This document shows positions 12,115-24,500 of a stretch of 64,000 nt of DNA, in pieces. The stretch covers positions 5,022,001 to 5,086,000 of the forward strand of contig JARWIR010000043.1 in NCBI GenBank assembly GCA_029959085.1, written 5' to 3'. This stretch comes from Nemophila menziesii (Eukaryota > Streptophyta > Magnoliopsida > Boraginales > Hydrophyllaceae). The notes beneath the pieces are model-generated. The model saw nothing but the letters and a program-made list of their open reading frames with translations. It ran no database searches and was not told where the DNA came from. Position numbers and translations under genes: made by a program. Positions within the stretch are counted from its first letter, which is position 1. The number at the start of each line of letters is the position of its first letter.

Positions 12115-13201
12115 TTTTTTTTTTTCATACATCTTATGTCAAAACGACTAGTAGTCTAATCAAGACTTACTAAACCCTAAAGAAGTGCACAATATAGACC
12201 TAGGAGTGGCTACTCCACATTTGTCCTTCATGAGAAATTTTTTCAGCCCATCCAGAGGCTCACTGTAATAGACTGAATCACCTCCTAAACGCGCACCCAT
12301 TTTAGCCATGTAATTCGCACATTTGTTTGCTTCTCTATAGGCATGAATAAACTCGAACCCTGTATGACTTGCGAGGACCTCTCTACACTCTTTGATTAGT
12401 ACATCTAACCAATCCCCCAATGTTCCCACCAACCTTCACTAGCGCGTGTAACTCTAGCGAATCGGTTTCGATAACAATCACTTCATGAGTTCGTTGTATA
12501 GCCAAAGACAAACCAAAATGTAGAGCTATGAGTTCTGCTTGAAAAGCCGCGCCCACAAAATCGCCCAAGTAGTCTCCCTCCTTGTCCCGAAAAACACCAC
12601 CTACTCCCTCCAACAAGGACCCTTGCTTCAAACTACCATCGATATTAATTTTAATCCCCTCTTCAAGTTTAATCCACTTCACAAGTATACTCTTGCCGGA
12701 AGTAATCAGTCCACCATCAACTTCTTTACCCCAAGCTCGAATATAGTTAATAACACTGTTTTCTACAATGAATTGAAGAGATTGAAATGTCTTGCCTCTG
12801 TGACTTCCATTAAAAATTCACTCATTACGATCAATCCATATCACCCAACAGATAGCCATGGCAACTAATCGTACCTCAATCCCATTAGATATATCTTTAA
12901 AGAAAAGAACTAAGTTCCACCATTTAAAATTCTCACTGTACAGGTTCCGATAAGCTCTTAAGTGTCATGTTTCTTGATGTGCTGGACCATCCTGCTGTGT
13001 AACATTACCGGCGGTGAGCAGGTCCAGTCTTCTGTTCTGTACAGGAGCTGTGCGACCACCAGGCGCTGCAGATCGACCAACAAAAGCACCATCTTCATTT
13101 AACTCCTCTAAGCCTGCAACATGAATAAAATTATTGTTGTTTAGTCCTCCGACTTCAGGAGCTATAACAGCCTGTCGAGCTGAAGCCTCCATTCTTTCTA
13201 G
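12115..13201 (-). mobile_element. 5'-truncated L1-type LINE tail with RNase H remnant
   Basis: The minus strand carries the C-terminal end of a plant LINE ORF2: a Trp-rich linker (about 12700-12960, with one stop) and the RNase H-like domain, followed by a T-run on the plus strand (12115-12125), the poly(A) tail. Flanks GTACCACACCCC (12103-12114) and GTACCGCACACC (13202-13213) match at 10 of 12 bases and may be a diverged target-site duplication. The fragment lies just upstream of DLH-A. Confidence 0.65.
12160..12682 (-). pseudogene. LINE RNase H-like domain, frameshifted
   Basis: Two overlapping frames (12383-12682 and 12160-12432) together give one RNase H fold: NIDGSL (first Asp), FQAELIALHFGL (Glu), VIETDSLELHALV (Asp), then after a frameshift near 12400-12430 YREANKCANYMAKMGA. 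The last motif usually reads EAN..AD.LA; here the Asp is Asn, so one catalytic residue is lost. It is homologous to the frames at 56748-57020 and 62326-62930. In an active LINE this domain would remove RNA from the cDNA hybrid; this copy is dead. Confidence 0.75.
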
Positions 13202-13219
13202 GTACCGCACACCTTTCAC
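12965..13219 (-). other. Linker frame at the 5' end of the LINE tail
   Basis: An 84-codon open stretch precedes the LINE C-terminal region. It has no recognised domain. It occupies the same place as the repetitive linker in the LINE ORF at 62326-63690. It is probably part of the truncated ORF2 rather than a host gene, and most of it lies within the LINE boundaries. Confidence 0.3.
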
Positions 13220-13314
13220 CTATGTACTTTTTATTATAGTAAAAGGCATGTATAAAATTAAATATTAAAACCCTTTTCCCTTATTATCAGTTATACCCTT
13301 AAATATTTTATCAC

Positions 13315-13317
<3 letters not shown>

Positions 13318-13375
<58 letters not shown>
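13318..13375. repeat. (TA)n microsatellite
   Basis: About 58 bp of uninterrupted TA dinucleotides. Confidence 0.95.
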
Positions 13376-13378
<3 letters not shown>

Positions 13379-13764
13379 TCACATATACAAGCTCACTCAC
13401 AAAAGCACGCATAATTTTTCACGATCATTGATCATACATATTTCTTTGAAATTTGAATATTTAAATTTCCGCAAAATCACATCGACATCATCATCTCATT
13501 TTTCTCTGCATCTTCGGCTTTTTCCTATAAGTTTTCTCTCCTTCTATTTACGTGTATTTAATATTATTCTGTTGTTACTCATAATCATATGTATTTCGTG
13601 TGTATTATCATTTTTTTAATTACTGAGCTTTGTACTACGCTGTAACATTCGTTCGCGAGGTTGTTTTTTAGTTCGATTATGTGTTTCCATACATATCATT
13701 GATCTTCATGTTATGTTTTTAGGTTTTCCGTGTTCATGTGTTAATTCTAATAGACATTTTGCTC

Positions 13765-14010
13765 CCGCTACTCAGTGATTTTGACGTCTATTTTTCTGAA
13801 TATGTCGTGTTTTAGGTTACTCGGTGATTTTTACATGCAATTATATTGTTATATATGTGGAATAGTGAATACTCAGTTATTTTGCTCACTCTACTCAGTG
13901 ATTTTTTACGTTTACTTATTTGAATATATTGTGTTTTAGGTTACTCAATGATTATTACATGCATGTATATTGGTATATACGTGGTATAGTGAATACTCAG
14001 TGATCTTGCA
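13765..14010. repeat. Two tandem ~120-bp units built on TACTCAGTGAT motifs
   Basis: The stretch from about 13768 is repeated from about 13890: both hold CTACTCAGTGATTTT, then GTGTTTTAGGTTACTC, then TATAGTGAATACTCAG or a close variant. Shorter TACTCAG-like motifs continue to about 14480. The block lies between the presumed left end of a Mutator-like relic and its transposase remnant. Confidence 0.6.
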
Positions 14011-14094
14011 TGCAGATTCTGAGTACTCAGTAATCTCGCATGTAGATTCACCGACTACTTAGTGAATTATCATTATTTAGCCCTTTCTTATTAC

Positions 14095-14330
14095 GGGCCC
14101 GTTTGGAAGTGCTTATTTTAGAGTAAAAAAGCGCTTTTAGAATAAAATTCAAATTTTAAAAAAATTATTAAAAATAATCTTGAAATCTAAAATTATTTTA
14201 AGTGCTTTTTTTAAGAAGCACCTATTTGGTGCTTCTCAAAAAAGTGCTTTTCAAAGTAAAAAAAAACCCTTAAAATGCTAAAATCACTTTTAAGTGCTTC
14301 TCCAAAAAAGCACTTCCAAACGGGCACTAC
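14095..14330. mobile_element. Short MITE with GCCCGTTTGGAAGTGCTT inverted ends
   Basis: GCCCGTTTGGAAGTGCTT at 14097-14114 is repeated in inverted form at 14308-14325. The interior is AT-rich with AAGTGCTTTT subrepeats. ATTAC occurs on both sides (14090-14094 and 14331-14335) as a possible TSD. This is a common type of plant non-autonomous DNA transposon; superfamily uncertain. Confidence 0.65.
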
Positions 14331-14539
14331 ATTACTCCGTGAATTTGAACAATTGCATTTTGAATAATACTTAGTATTTATGTCTATCACTCAGTTGATC
14401 TATACATACATAATACTCAATTGTTCATTATACTTAGTGTTTTGCACATATTACTTAGTTTTTTCCATATACCCTGTGATCAATATTAGCATGGTTATCC
14501 GACTCATATTCTTTATTTTTCTAAGTTCAATGAATTTTG

Positions 14540-15620
14540 ATGTTCTTGTTGTGTTTAAGGTTGGTGTTGGTCAGGTTTTCTTGCCTTTTACTGAGTTGTC
14601 TGATTTCAAGTCAATAACGAAGTTAGTTGAAAACCGATGGACGTATTTAGCTGGTGTATGTAGGTTTTCATATTCAATAGGTGAATATAAATATTCTCGT
14701 TTAGAGAATGACACTAATCTCAGCACGATCAAATGAATTTTGACACGTGGTGAATTTGATAAGATGGACATATAAGTTTTTGATAACCGTGTGATTATGT
14801 TAAATTTCGTGTCTACTGTCGAACCTCGGGTTGATGGTTCAGAGGTATAGCCTGCCCCTATATGTATTGTTCTTGCTCTAGCGCCCCCTACCTCATACTT
14901 CACACACGAAGTCAAGTATCTGAGAGGTGATTCTTGGAAATTCGGTTACAATCCGTTGGTTAGTGTTTCTAGGTGGTTTCGAGAAAATTCGTCTGTTCTT
15001 TGTAAGCAAGTTGTTGCCGAAGGATTCAAATTCAACTATATACATAATAATAAGAAATTTATTAGTGTCGAATGGATGTATAAGATTGAGAAGTGTTGTC
15101 CCTAGTATATTTATTTATCACCGAAAAAAGCCAATAGGATTTGGTATGTCAGGACCTTTAGGAGTATTCATAAATATGTTTCAATTTACAAGAAGGTATC
15201 GCATGCTCATTTGGATTCTAGCATTTCAAGTCGCGTTATCTCAGATGAAATTCGTTCCAAACCAACGGTTAGGCCAAGATAAATACAAGCGTTTATAAAG
15301 GATAGTTACGACTTTGATATTTCCTATAAAACATCCTGGGGGACGATCAACAAGGCGAAGGATAATTTATTTGGTGATATTGAATTGTCTACGAGGTTAT
15401 TTTGAAAAACTCAAACTTCTTGACCCGGACATTGTATATGTCGTAGAGTGTGACCCTGTCACCTGTGTATTTCACGTTTCTTCTTCTATTTTGGTGGATA
15501 CATTGTTGGATTCCGGTCATGTCGTGCTATGTTATTTTTGGAGGCTACCTTCCTGAGTTTAAATATAAGGGGTCATTATTGGACGCTACCGCAAAAGACG
15601 GGAGAGCGACTTGAGTGTGA
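14540..15620 (+). pseudogene. Mutator-like (MULE) transposase relic
   Basis: Plus-strand frames give a broken MURA/MULE-type N-terminal region: VSRWFRENSS, then SHAHLDSSISSRVISDEI, IKDSYDFDISYKTSWGTI and NKAKDNLFGDIELS. This order (basic/Cys region, then Y..SY..W and GD..S) is typical of MULE transposases just before the catalytic DDE domain. Further frames to about 15600 have a weak counterpart of the 'YKG.LL.A.A.D' part, after which similarity ends. Several stops and frameshifts show the gene is dead. Identification is by motif memory only. Confidence 0.5.
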
Positions 15621-16052
15621 AGAGGTTTCTTTTTTGTTTTTTGTTCCATAGGTGTGAAGAGATGGGTTTTTTCGATCGTTGATGGTGGAGAATGGTCCCG
15701 AGTGGCGGAGGTGGTGGTCGGAGCTTGGCTGTTGAGTCCAGGTTGAGATTTTTCTTTTTGTTTTTTTCTCCTGTGAGCGTGAAAAAGACGGGAGTTATGT
15801 TTTTTTCTATTAATTTATTTTTGTTTTTAAATGATTTAAAATATTTTTAATATTTAAAAAAACCGTATATACGTGGCACGTGACCTAGTTAACAGACAAA
15901 AATGGCCGGAATCCGCTCACATGAGCTAACCAATTACGTTGTAAAAAGATAAGAAGTAAATTTACATTTTATACGAAATGGAAAATAGACTGTTAAGACA
16001 GACAAACTACAAAAGATAAACAATATATTATTCAACTATACTTTATGGGATT
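15621..16052. other. Intergenic, nothing recognised
   Basis: AT-rich sequence between the MULE relic and the SINE. No ORF or repeat boundary can be supported. Confidence 0.4.
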
Positions 16053-16066
16053 AAATTAATCATAGT

Positions 16067-16178
16067 TAACCAGATGGGATTAACTCACTGGTCAGGGCCT
16101 TGGTCTACCAATTTAGTGGTGCAGGTTCGAACCGAGTCAATGATTCCGAATTCAAAGTGGCTCTCCTATGTAACCAAA
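16067..16178 (+). mobile_element. tRNA-derived SINE with perfect 14-bp TSD
   Basis: A 112-bp body is flanked by AAATTAATCATAGT on both sides (16053-16066 and 16179-16192). It contains an A-box-like TAACTCACTGGTCAGGGCC and, about 45 bp on, a B-box GCAGGTTCGAACCGAG, the internal RNA polymerase III promoter of tRNA-derived SINEs. It ends in a short A-rich tail. It needs LINE machinery to move. A real tRNA gene is ruled out by the lack of a cloverleaf and CCA-proximal acceptor pairing. Confidence 0.75.
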
Positions 16179-16192
16179 AAATTAATCATAGT

Positions 16193-17639
16193 CCCCCAGA
16201 TCCTATTTGTTTTGACCAGATCTGACTTTTCCCTTTAGGTTTTCTTTTTTCCTTTTTTTTCTTCTTTTTCTTTTTGGATGCACCAGTCGAGGATCTGACT
16301 AATATTTTTTTTTTTGTCAACTAGGATCCGACTAATTTTTTTTTTAGTCATAAATCTGACTAATTGATAAAGATATAGAAAAGGTTTTTATTCAGTTGAG
16401 GTGTTTATTTGATTTAAGAAATCAGATTCGACAAAATTTGACTCTTCCTAACATTCAGATTACTATTTTATTGTTAAATATGCTAATGACGGGTCAAATG
16501 ATTTTCCTTAAATTGATGCGGGTTTCACGTTACGGTGATAGATATGTTTATTTGACAAAAAGAAATTGAAATAATTATTTTATCTCGAAGGTTTAATTAA
16601 GGATATTCATATGAATGAATATCTGACCTATTCTCCTTTATTTTATTTTCAAGATTATGAGGGATTGTTAGTGATGAGGATATTTTGGTTTTTGGTCAAA
16701 CGAGTATTCGAGTTTGAGAAGTTCAGATAAAAGGTTTTTTTTTTTTTTTTGGACGCGAGATACAAAGGTTTCCTTGGAGTGTTTTCGATAAAAAAAGTCC
16801 ATGAAATGTGGCCCAACTCCCAAGTGGTAAATGTTAATAAACAATTAAATCAAACTTATTTTCTAAGATGATAAGATAGAAGCCAAATAATAACTAGAGA
16901 GGAAAAAATATAAAGAGGTTAGTGTTTTTTTTTTTTTTTTAAAATCATTCCAATTTAACACTTATCTCACCATTTTTTATCTTGATTTTTGCTATATCTG
17001 ATGAAAAACCCACAATCCCATCTTGATCGGGGATTTTCCCTGTCCGATGTCGTTTGATTTTTTTAAGTGATAAGTACTTAATACTGAATAACAGTTGAAT
17101 AGAACTTATTCTGTTAAGTGGCAGTGTCTGAATAAATCAGACTTAGCTTAAAATCTTAATGAAACAAACCAGTTAAAGGTATTCAAATCTGAATTGGTCT
17201 ACAAAAACAAACAGTCTTATTGATCCAGTGTCTTAATGAATCAGATTAAGAGATCATTAAGTGCAAACAAACACCCCATTAGATCTGGGAGACCTCATTG
17301 TACAACCTTTGGTCACCACCACCAAGAAGCCATCGGACCCCAAGATCCTCACGACTTGGGAAACCCGAATGCCCAGTCTACTTTAAGCATGCTGGCCTTA
17401 CACCACCTCACATCTCACCGGAAGTTGATCGTCTTGGAGCTCCTAAAGGCGGATCCATAGGATTGCTCAAAAGTGGAATATGCTTAAAAACCCTAGGCTT
17501 GCAACTGTTAGGAAAGAAGATTGTAATGCCCCCTTCCACATAACTTTGATTGGAAGGCTTCCTTAAGAAACCACTACTACTCCAGCTGGCTGACGCAACT
17601 AATTAGGCGGTGGTGACCTCTCAGCGAAGCTCTAAATTG
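16193..17639. other. Intergenic; slightly GC-richer patch 17283-17540 of unknown origin
   Basis: Mostly AT-rich with poly-T runs. The patch 17283-17540 has two overlapping short open frames (Pro/His-rich in one) and sits directly before the LINE ORF1 remnant. It may be the 5' end of that LINE, but I recognise no motif. Confidence 0.3.
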
Positions 17640-20290
17640 GGGCAAATAATGCTAGAATTTTTTTGGGTAAATTTGATGATCGATTTGCTAATTTAGGTGA
17701 GTTTGACATATCTATGGAGGCAAAAAATAGGTTATTTTAAGGCTAGGATAGCAATGCAAAATCCTTTTTAGAGAAAGGTTGTGATGAACTTGTGGCACAC
17801 CAAATGTTTGTGAAAATGCTTAAATCAAATCCATTGGACAAAAACGTCTTTCAAGCTAATAAAAGTGATTCCAAATACACTTTAAAGCTAATCAACATGC
17901 ATCAAAGAATGTAGTTGACTTAGAGCGTGAAAGGAATACCAAGGAACCCGAGGTTTCGGTCGGGAACCTTTCAACTGGTGCGATGAAAAGGGGTGGTCAA
18001 CCTAAAGAGAAAGATGAATGAAGGAACATGAATTATAAAAACGTGTTTCTCAATAATAGAAAACCTTCAATGGGTGTGGAATTATAGTGTTTTGGGCCTA
18101 TTGAAGGGGATAAATTTATCTTGTAAAATAGTGATGTTCTAACCTTAGAACAAGTTTTTGGGCCCTCGCTAATTGGGTATGTTGCGAGTCTCAAAACACC
18201 AAATTTGGAAGGTATTCAGAAAATTGTAACTAGCTGGAATGTTAAGTGTAGAGTTCGAAGACATCCTAATGGTTAGCTTGTCTTTATATTTGAAAAGGAT
18301 GGGGATCGTAAACTCATTTTACAAGAGGTCCTTACTCGTTCTTTGGGAGTCTCTTATTGTTAGCCGAAATCCCAAATTTTTTTGATTTCAGAAATCTTAA
18401 AATCACTAAGATTCTGTCTTGGTTGATTATTGGAAACCTCTCCAAGCAAGCTCGTACGACTCTAGTGTTGGCTATAGTATTTTCTCAAATCGGTAAGTCT
18501 ATTCGATCTGATGGAATAACTTTTGGGAGTGAAAATATTTGTTATGCCCGGATCCTTATAGACTATTGAGATAGGATCACGAAGAAGGAAAGATTTTCAC
18601 ATTGGGGTGGAATATGAAAACTTACCACCTAGTTGTAAGAACTGTAGGGTGTTTGGTCACTTGGAAATTTCTTGTTTTTCTGATAATTGAGGGAAAGGTA
18701 CCTAGGTAATAACTTGGAGTAACATTAATAGAAGTTCATTCGCTACTCTTACTAAAAGCCAAGAAAATTGGGAGTTTTTCCGGAAGTTGAAACCGAAAAA
18801 TAGTAACGCCAAGGAGTTAAGGATAAAAATACATTGACCGAGATCAAATTGTGTGGAGCTTGGCAGGATGCACCAACCTGCCACCGAAGGGATACAAGGA
18901 GAGCACGCATTACAACTCCTCGCGAATTGCTGAGAAGTCACAGCCAGAAAACGATGATGCTGCTAGATTTTTTGCAGTGCATTCGAGGAAAATTGATGCT
19001 GATTTTGAGTTCGACGAAAACTATAGATTTTGTTGTTGCTTTTTCAGAAAAAAAATGATGTTGCTTTTTTGGAGAAAACTGACGTTGCTTTTCCGAAATA
19101 AACTGGTGCTGAATTTTTTGGATAAACGGTTGCAAAGTATTCGATGAGAGTTGTCGTAATTCTGAAAAATACAGCTGAAATCTTGGGATAAACTATTGCA
19201 TAATTTGCTACAGGCTTAGCTGTTGGAAAGTCGGATATTACTGCTACAAAAAAAATTAAATTTCAGGTGCTGGAAATTCGATAAAAACTATGTGAAAAGA
19301 ATTCACTAATACTTTTGAGAATGGGTCGAACGATTTTTTTGGTTAATTGCAAATTCGTGAAAAGGCCGGGTAAAAAGCATTTGATCGAGAGTCCGGGTTT
19401 TTCGCGTTTTTCGCGTTTTTCGGAGTTTTCAAATAGAATGGGTGATTCATGTATCAAGGTTTTGGGTTTGGAAAGTGAAGTAGAGTCCGAGATTCCGTTT
19501 GTTTTGGTAGTTAGTAATAGAACTAAAAATAAAGAAGCTAGAGAAAAGTGGAAAATGATAGAAAAGAAGGAAAGAGCTCGCAAGATTAAAAAAATTAGAG
19601 GATCAAAAGAGCAAGTATTGAGAGTGCAAATAAGGGTAAACCCTTAAAGAAGTTTAATGATTATCACAACTTGGTATACAAAGGGTTTAGACTCAACCCA
19701 TAAGAGGTGAGGGGTAACTAATCTTACCTATTAAAAGAATATCGATATCTTGGGAACTTTGGAAACAAAAAGTACTAGAATTAGAGTCAATAATTTCATG
19801 CGATCCATGCTTAAAGGGTGGAAATATATTGATAACTTTGACATTTTTTAGCATAGGATAACTTTGTTAGTTTGGAACCCAGATAAAGTGGAAGTTGATG
19901 TCATTGGAATTATTTCTCAAACCATCCATTGTAAAGTTGTATACAAGGTTACTTCTGTTAGGCTTCATGTCTCTTTCATCTATTACCTAAATGACAAGTT
20001 TAAAAGAGAGACTTGTGAAAGGAACTAGAGGATCATGCATCTACCTTTGATGCCATGTGTCTTGTACTTGGTGACTGTAACAATATACGAAGTCATGATG
20101 AGAGGAAGAATGGAAAAGTTGTAACCATGGGTGATTTTATCAAGATTGTGGATTGATGCAATATCATTGGTTTGGAAGATCTACAATACTCAAGTCAATT
20201 CCTTAATTGGAATAATAATCATACCTTTAGTAGGATTGATCGTGCAACGGGAAATAGGAGGCTCAACTATTACCAATCTGTCATGTGCAT
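17640..20290 (+). mobile_element. Decayed L1-type LINE, ORF1 and endonuclease remnants
   Basis: ORF1-like sequence (about 17640-18690) ends in a zinc knuckle, CKNCRVFGHLEISC (CX2CX4HX4C), typical for plant LINE ORF1 with a DUF4283-type region. After a basic linker, an AP-endonuclease remnant runs from about 19740: WNPDKVEVDVIG, IHCKVVYKVTS, LGDCNNIRSHDERKNG (usual GDFN site as GDCN) and SRIDRA near 20240. Many stops and frameshifts. The reverse transcriptase is missing, so the copy is truncated after the endonuclease near 20290. No TSD found. Confidence 0.65.
18628..18690 (+). pseudogene. LINE ORF1 zinc knuckle remnant
   Basis: The plus-strand frame reads PPSCKNCRVFGHLEISC before a stop. All four zinc ligands of CX2CX4HX4C are kept although the surrounding ORF1 is broken. 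In the family this domain binds RNA. Confidence 0.65.
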
Positions 20291-20639
20291 TATTTTATTA
20301 TTGTCCTTAGAATCAATGAAATATCTCACAAAATTAGTGAAATGGCCTAAAAGTGGGCATTTTAAATACGTTTGGCCTAAAAAAGTTTTTAGGCCATAGT
20401 TAATGGCCAAAAAATGGAATTTTCTCTTTCCATATTATATTTGTTTCCTTTTTAGCATGGTATTAGATTTCTTGTTCAACAAGTTATTAATCCTATAAAT
20501 AGGATCTCATTCTATTGTAGATCAACAAACTTTCACTATGTAGTCCTTACATCTTTCTTGTTCACTAGCCTTTATAGCTCTCACATTATTAATATATTGT
20601 TTCTCCTTTTCTTATTCTCTCTTTTACACTTATTTAAAT
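20291..20639. other. Intergenic spacer before the second LINE
   Basis: AT-rich, with a TATA-like CCTATAAATAGG near 20502 but no coding frame to go with it. A tRNA-iMet PBS-like TGGTATTAGA at 20458 has no LTR next to it that I can define. Confidence 0.3.
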
Positions 20640-20676
20640 ATCTCACACTATTGAGGGGACCCTACGTCAAATAGAA

Positions 20677-21009
20677 ATGTGCTCACTAGCACGTTTAACA
20701 AAACCCCCAAATACCATCACTGAGAAGCCTTTTCCTGACCAGATCCATAACCCTAAACCACCACCTACCATGCTGCTCCACCTCTTTTTGAAACCTCTGT
20801 CCCCTTTACACCAAACCAAACAGCAACCACGCCTCTGGCTCATCAACACCATACGTGCTTTCAAATCACAATCCAACACCATGCCCCAAAAATCCAGAAA
20901 TCTCCGATCTTACGATCCAGTTTCTCCGGCTACTCCGGCCTTTATGCACGACCCAGTTTCTCCAATCCAGCAAGTCAGATACTCCAACGAGTCATACCTT
21001 TTTGCGTGA
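20677..21009 (+). pseudogene. Pro/Ser-rich frame at the 5' end of the LINE (possible ORF1 tail)
   Basis: A 110-codon open stretch rich in Pro, Lys and Gln, of the kind seen at the C-terminus of plant LINE ORF1. No domain recognised. The reading continues weakly to about 21300 in other frames. Confidence 0.3.
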
Positions 21010-21337
21010 GCAGCCTTCTCCATCCTGAACCAGCAAAGACGCGAGTCAGGCCTTCAAGCGGGGCAGGCCCATTTACTCCATCCAGTCCATTTGCAATGGA
21101 ATCCGACGGCTTTTCAGGTGTTTTCAACTGTTTCAAAACTAGACTGCCAACGGCGACTGTCCAAATTAGTCCTCTAGCCTGCGCGCATCTCAGACCCAAA
21201 AAGAAGACAGTCCGACCCATCAACGGGCTTTCAGGCTCTCAGCAGGTATCTCCTGGATCTTTTATTTGTATGCAATTTATTATTAATGTGATAGGATTTT
21301 TTGTCACAAAAAACGGTTGTTGTTATTGAAAATCAGT

Positions 21338-21495
21338 GGTTTTGTACACCCAGCCTTTAATTGACCCAAAAAAAAAAGTACACTCAGCCTTTATGTTTGA
21401 TAATGAAATATTGTGTAAAACTGAACATCAGTCTAGTATTGGTTTTGTACTCCCAGCCTTTCTGTTTGATAATGAAATATTGTGTAAAACTCATA
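21338..21495 (+). repeat. ~69-bp tandem duplication inside the LINE
   Basis: GTTTGATAATGAAATATTG occurs in two copies (about 21394 and 21463), each preceded by CAGCCTTT; a third partial unit (GTACACCCAGCCTTT) lies at 21345. The repeat is just before the endonuclease start. Confidence 0.65.
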
Positions 21496-21581
21496 AGTTT
21501 GTGTCTACTGATTATATGAAAGAATTTTCCACATTGAAAGGAAGGTCTTCTGGGTTTGTTCCTTATCAACCCCATCCCCAT

Positions 21582-24500
21582 CAATGATACACATCGCCTG
21601 GAACTGTCAAGGCATTGGCAATCCCTTAACACTCCAGGCACTCGGGGACCTCTGCACCAAACACCGGCCAGAGGTAGTGTTTCTTTCCGAAACAAAAAAA
21701 TTATAATAATAAGATTTATGATGTTGCTAATACTATTGATATGGAGCTTATTTGCAATGTTGAACCAAATGGGGTTAGCGGTGGGTTAGCTCTATTTGGT
21801 AAGAAAGGTATCAAAATAAAAATTATAGAAGCATGTGATTATTACATACACATGTGTTTTTATGGTGATAGTAATAAAAAAATTACTATACCTTTGTTTA
21901 TCTTAATCCTTATGATATAACAAAAGAAATCTCGTTAAATTTTTTAAATACACTTAAACCCCTTAACTTTGCTTGGTCAATAACTGGGGATTTCAATTGC
22001 ATAAGATATCTTAAAGAAAAATTAGGAGGGATTGTTTGTCATAAAAATCTACTAAAATTTTTAATAAATTTATTAACCTCAATAATATTGAGGAAAGAAC
22101 CTCTTACGGTCTTAGGTTCTCTTGGACCAATAAAAGACCGGGTAATAAATTGATAAAGGCAAATCTTGACAGGGCATTACACAACTCTTTGTGGGCCACC
22201 CTGTTTTTAAATGCCTGGACAACCGTGATTCCTGCCATTGGCTCTGATCATTGTCATTTAGTCTTACACCATGACAAAATCAATAATAATAAAAAAGAAG
22301 GTTTAGAATCTTTTTGGACAACTAAAAATGATTGTCTTAATATCATTAAAAAAGTATGGGATGATTACAAAGCACTTAGGAGAAACTATAACGTAGTAAT
22401 CAACCATAAATTGAAGAAGTGTAGCCTTGCACTAAGAAATTGGAATAAGAAAAAATTTGGTAACAACAAGATCCAAATTGAATATTTAATAAAAAAATTA
22501 GAGATCATCTATAATACAAATGTCCCCAATTATAATTGGGATTAATATAACAACGTTATTAATAACCTTGAAGAAACTTGAAAAAGAGAAGAAAGTTTTT
22601 GGAAGGAAATATCTAGAAACATTTGGCTAAATAAGGGTGATAAAAACACTAAATACTATCATGCCTGTACCAAAGAAAGAAGGAGCAGAAATAAGATTGT
22701 CAATCTTACTAATAATAATGGCATTGAAAGTAAAGATGATATAAATCTTGAAATTGTTAACTACTTCAATAACATTTTTGCAACAGTGGGAAAAAGAGAC
22801 TATAAGAATATAAGAATATAATTGATATTATAACTAGTAAAATTGATAAAAAAAAATTAGCAGATAATCTCAATAATCCTATTAATGAAGAATAAGTTAA
22901 AAAAGCTACATGGGAACTAGGGCCTAACAAGACACCGAGACCAGATGGCTATAATGGAAACTTCTTTAGAACCTATTGGGACATTATCAAACTTGACCTT
23001 ATGAGAGTAATAAACAATTTCTAGAACAACAAAGGAGATCTTACAGATATTAATCAAACACTCATCACCTTAATCCCCAAAATTAATAAACCTTATATTA
23101 TCAAACAGCATAGACCCATTAGTTGCTCTAATTTTATTTTAAAAACTATTGCAAGAATTTCGGTCAATAGATTACAACCCTTTATGACTTCACTAGTTGG
23201 AGAAAATCAAAGTGCATTCATACGAAATAGAACGATACAAGAAAATACTATGATAGCACATGAATTAATAGCACATATTAAGAGAAGGTAAAACACCAAA
23301 AATTATATGGTGGCAGTGAAAGCTTATATAAAAAAAGAATATGAATATATATAATGAGATTTTCTCAAAGATCTCATGATTAAAATAGGATTTAATCAAG
23401 ATTGGGTATGGATAATTACGGTATGTATCACCTCTGTTACATACTCAGTCCTGATTAATGGATTAACTCATCAAATCCAAAAACCTACTATAGGAATTAG
23501 ACAAGAAGACCCTCTCTTCCCTTTGATTTTTTGTCTAATTTCACAAACTCTGAAAGATTTAATTAGAGATAAAAAAGAGAAATAATTATTACAAGGAATT
23601 AGAATAGGAAATAACTGTCCAAAAATTACTCACCTTCTTTTTGCTGATGACAGACTTTTCTTCCTAAATGCAGATAATATTGAAATACAATCTTTCAATG
23701 ATATCATGAATATATATATAAAAATGTCCCTGGTTTATGTCACAACCTTAACAAATGTGGGGTCATTTTTAGCCTAACACACAAACTTTATCCAAAACGT
23801 AATGGCCAAAAGATTAAATATGAAAAAAACGAACAACCTAGGTAATTACCTGAGAATCCCAACTGAATGGAGTAGAACAAAATCCAAAGACCTTCAATTT
23901 CTAATTAATAGAATTTTACAAAAAATTGAAAATTGGAAAACCCTTTTTCTTTCTGAAGGAGGTAAAGAAATATTAATAAAAGAAATTCTTCAAAACTTGC
24001 CTAATTACATTATGTCTAGTTTCATACTTCCGAAAAACATTATAAATAAAATTCACTCTATCATTGCTCACTTCTGGTGGGGCGATAAAGGAAAAAAAAT
24101 TCACTAGGCCAAATGGGACCTACTTACTATATCAAAATATGAAGATGGATTGGGATTTAGGGATTTACACCTTATGAACAAAGCTTTGTTGGGAAAACAA
24201 GCGTGGAATCTAGCAAATAAAAAAGATCTTCTACTTTATAAACTTTTAAAAGGGAAATACTTCAACAATAGTACTTTTCTAGAAGCTAAACTTGGAAGTT
24301 CCACTTCTTGAGGATGGAAAAGTATTCTCATAGGTAGGGAAACATTTCATAAAAATTTAAAATAGAAACTGGGTAATGGAACAAACATAAAAATCCATTA
24401 GCATAATTGGATCTGTAATAACAATCAAAATATTAAACCAAACACCTCAGATATAAAATGGATAAATCATGGAATATTGAGATTTTAAATAACCTTTATT

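Noticed and set aside
16100..16145. A tRNA gene around GGTTCGAACC
   Set aside because: No cloverleaf, no acceptor stem; TSDs and an A-rich tail show a SINE.
20458..20467. TGGTATTAGA as a tRNA-iMet primer site of another LTR element
   Set aside because: Imperfect match and no LTR ends or partner LTR could be found around it.
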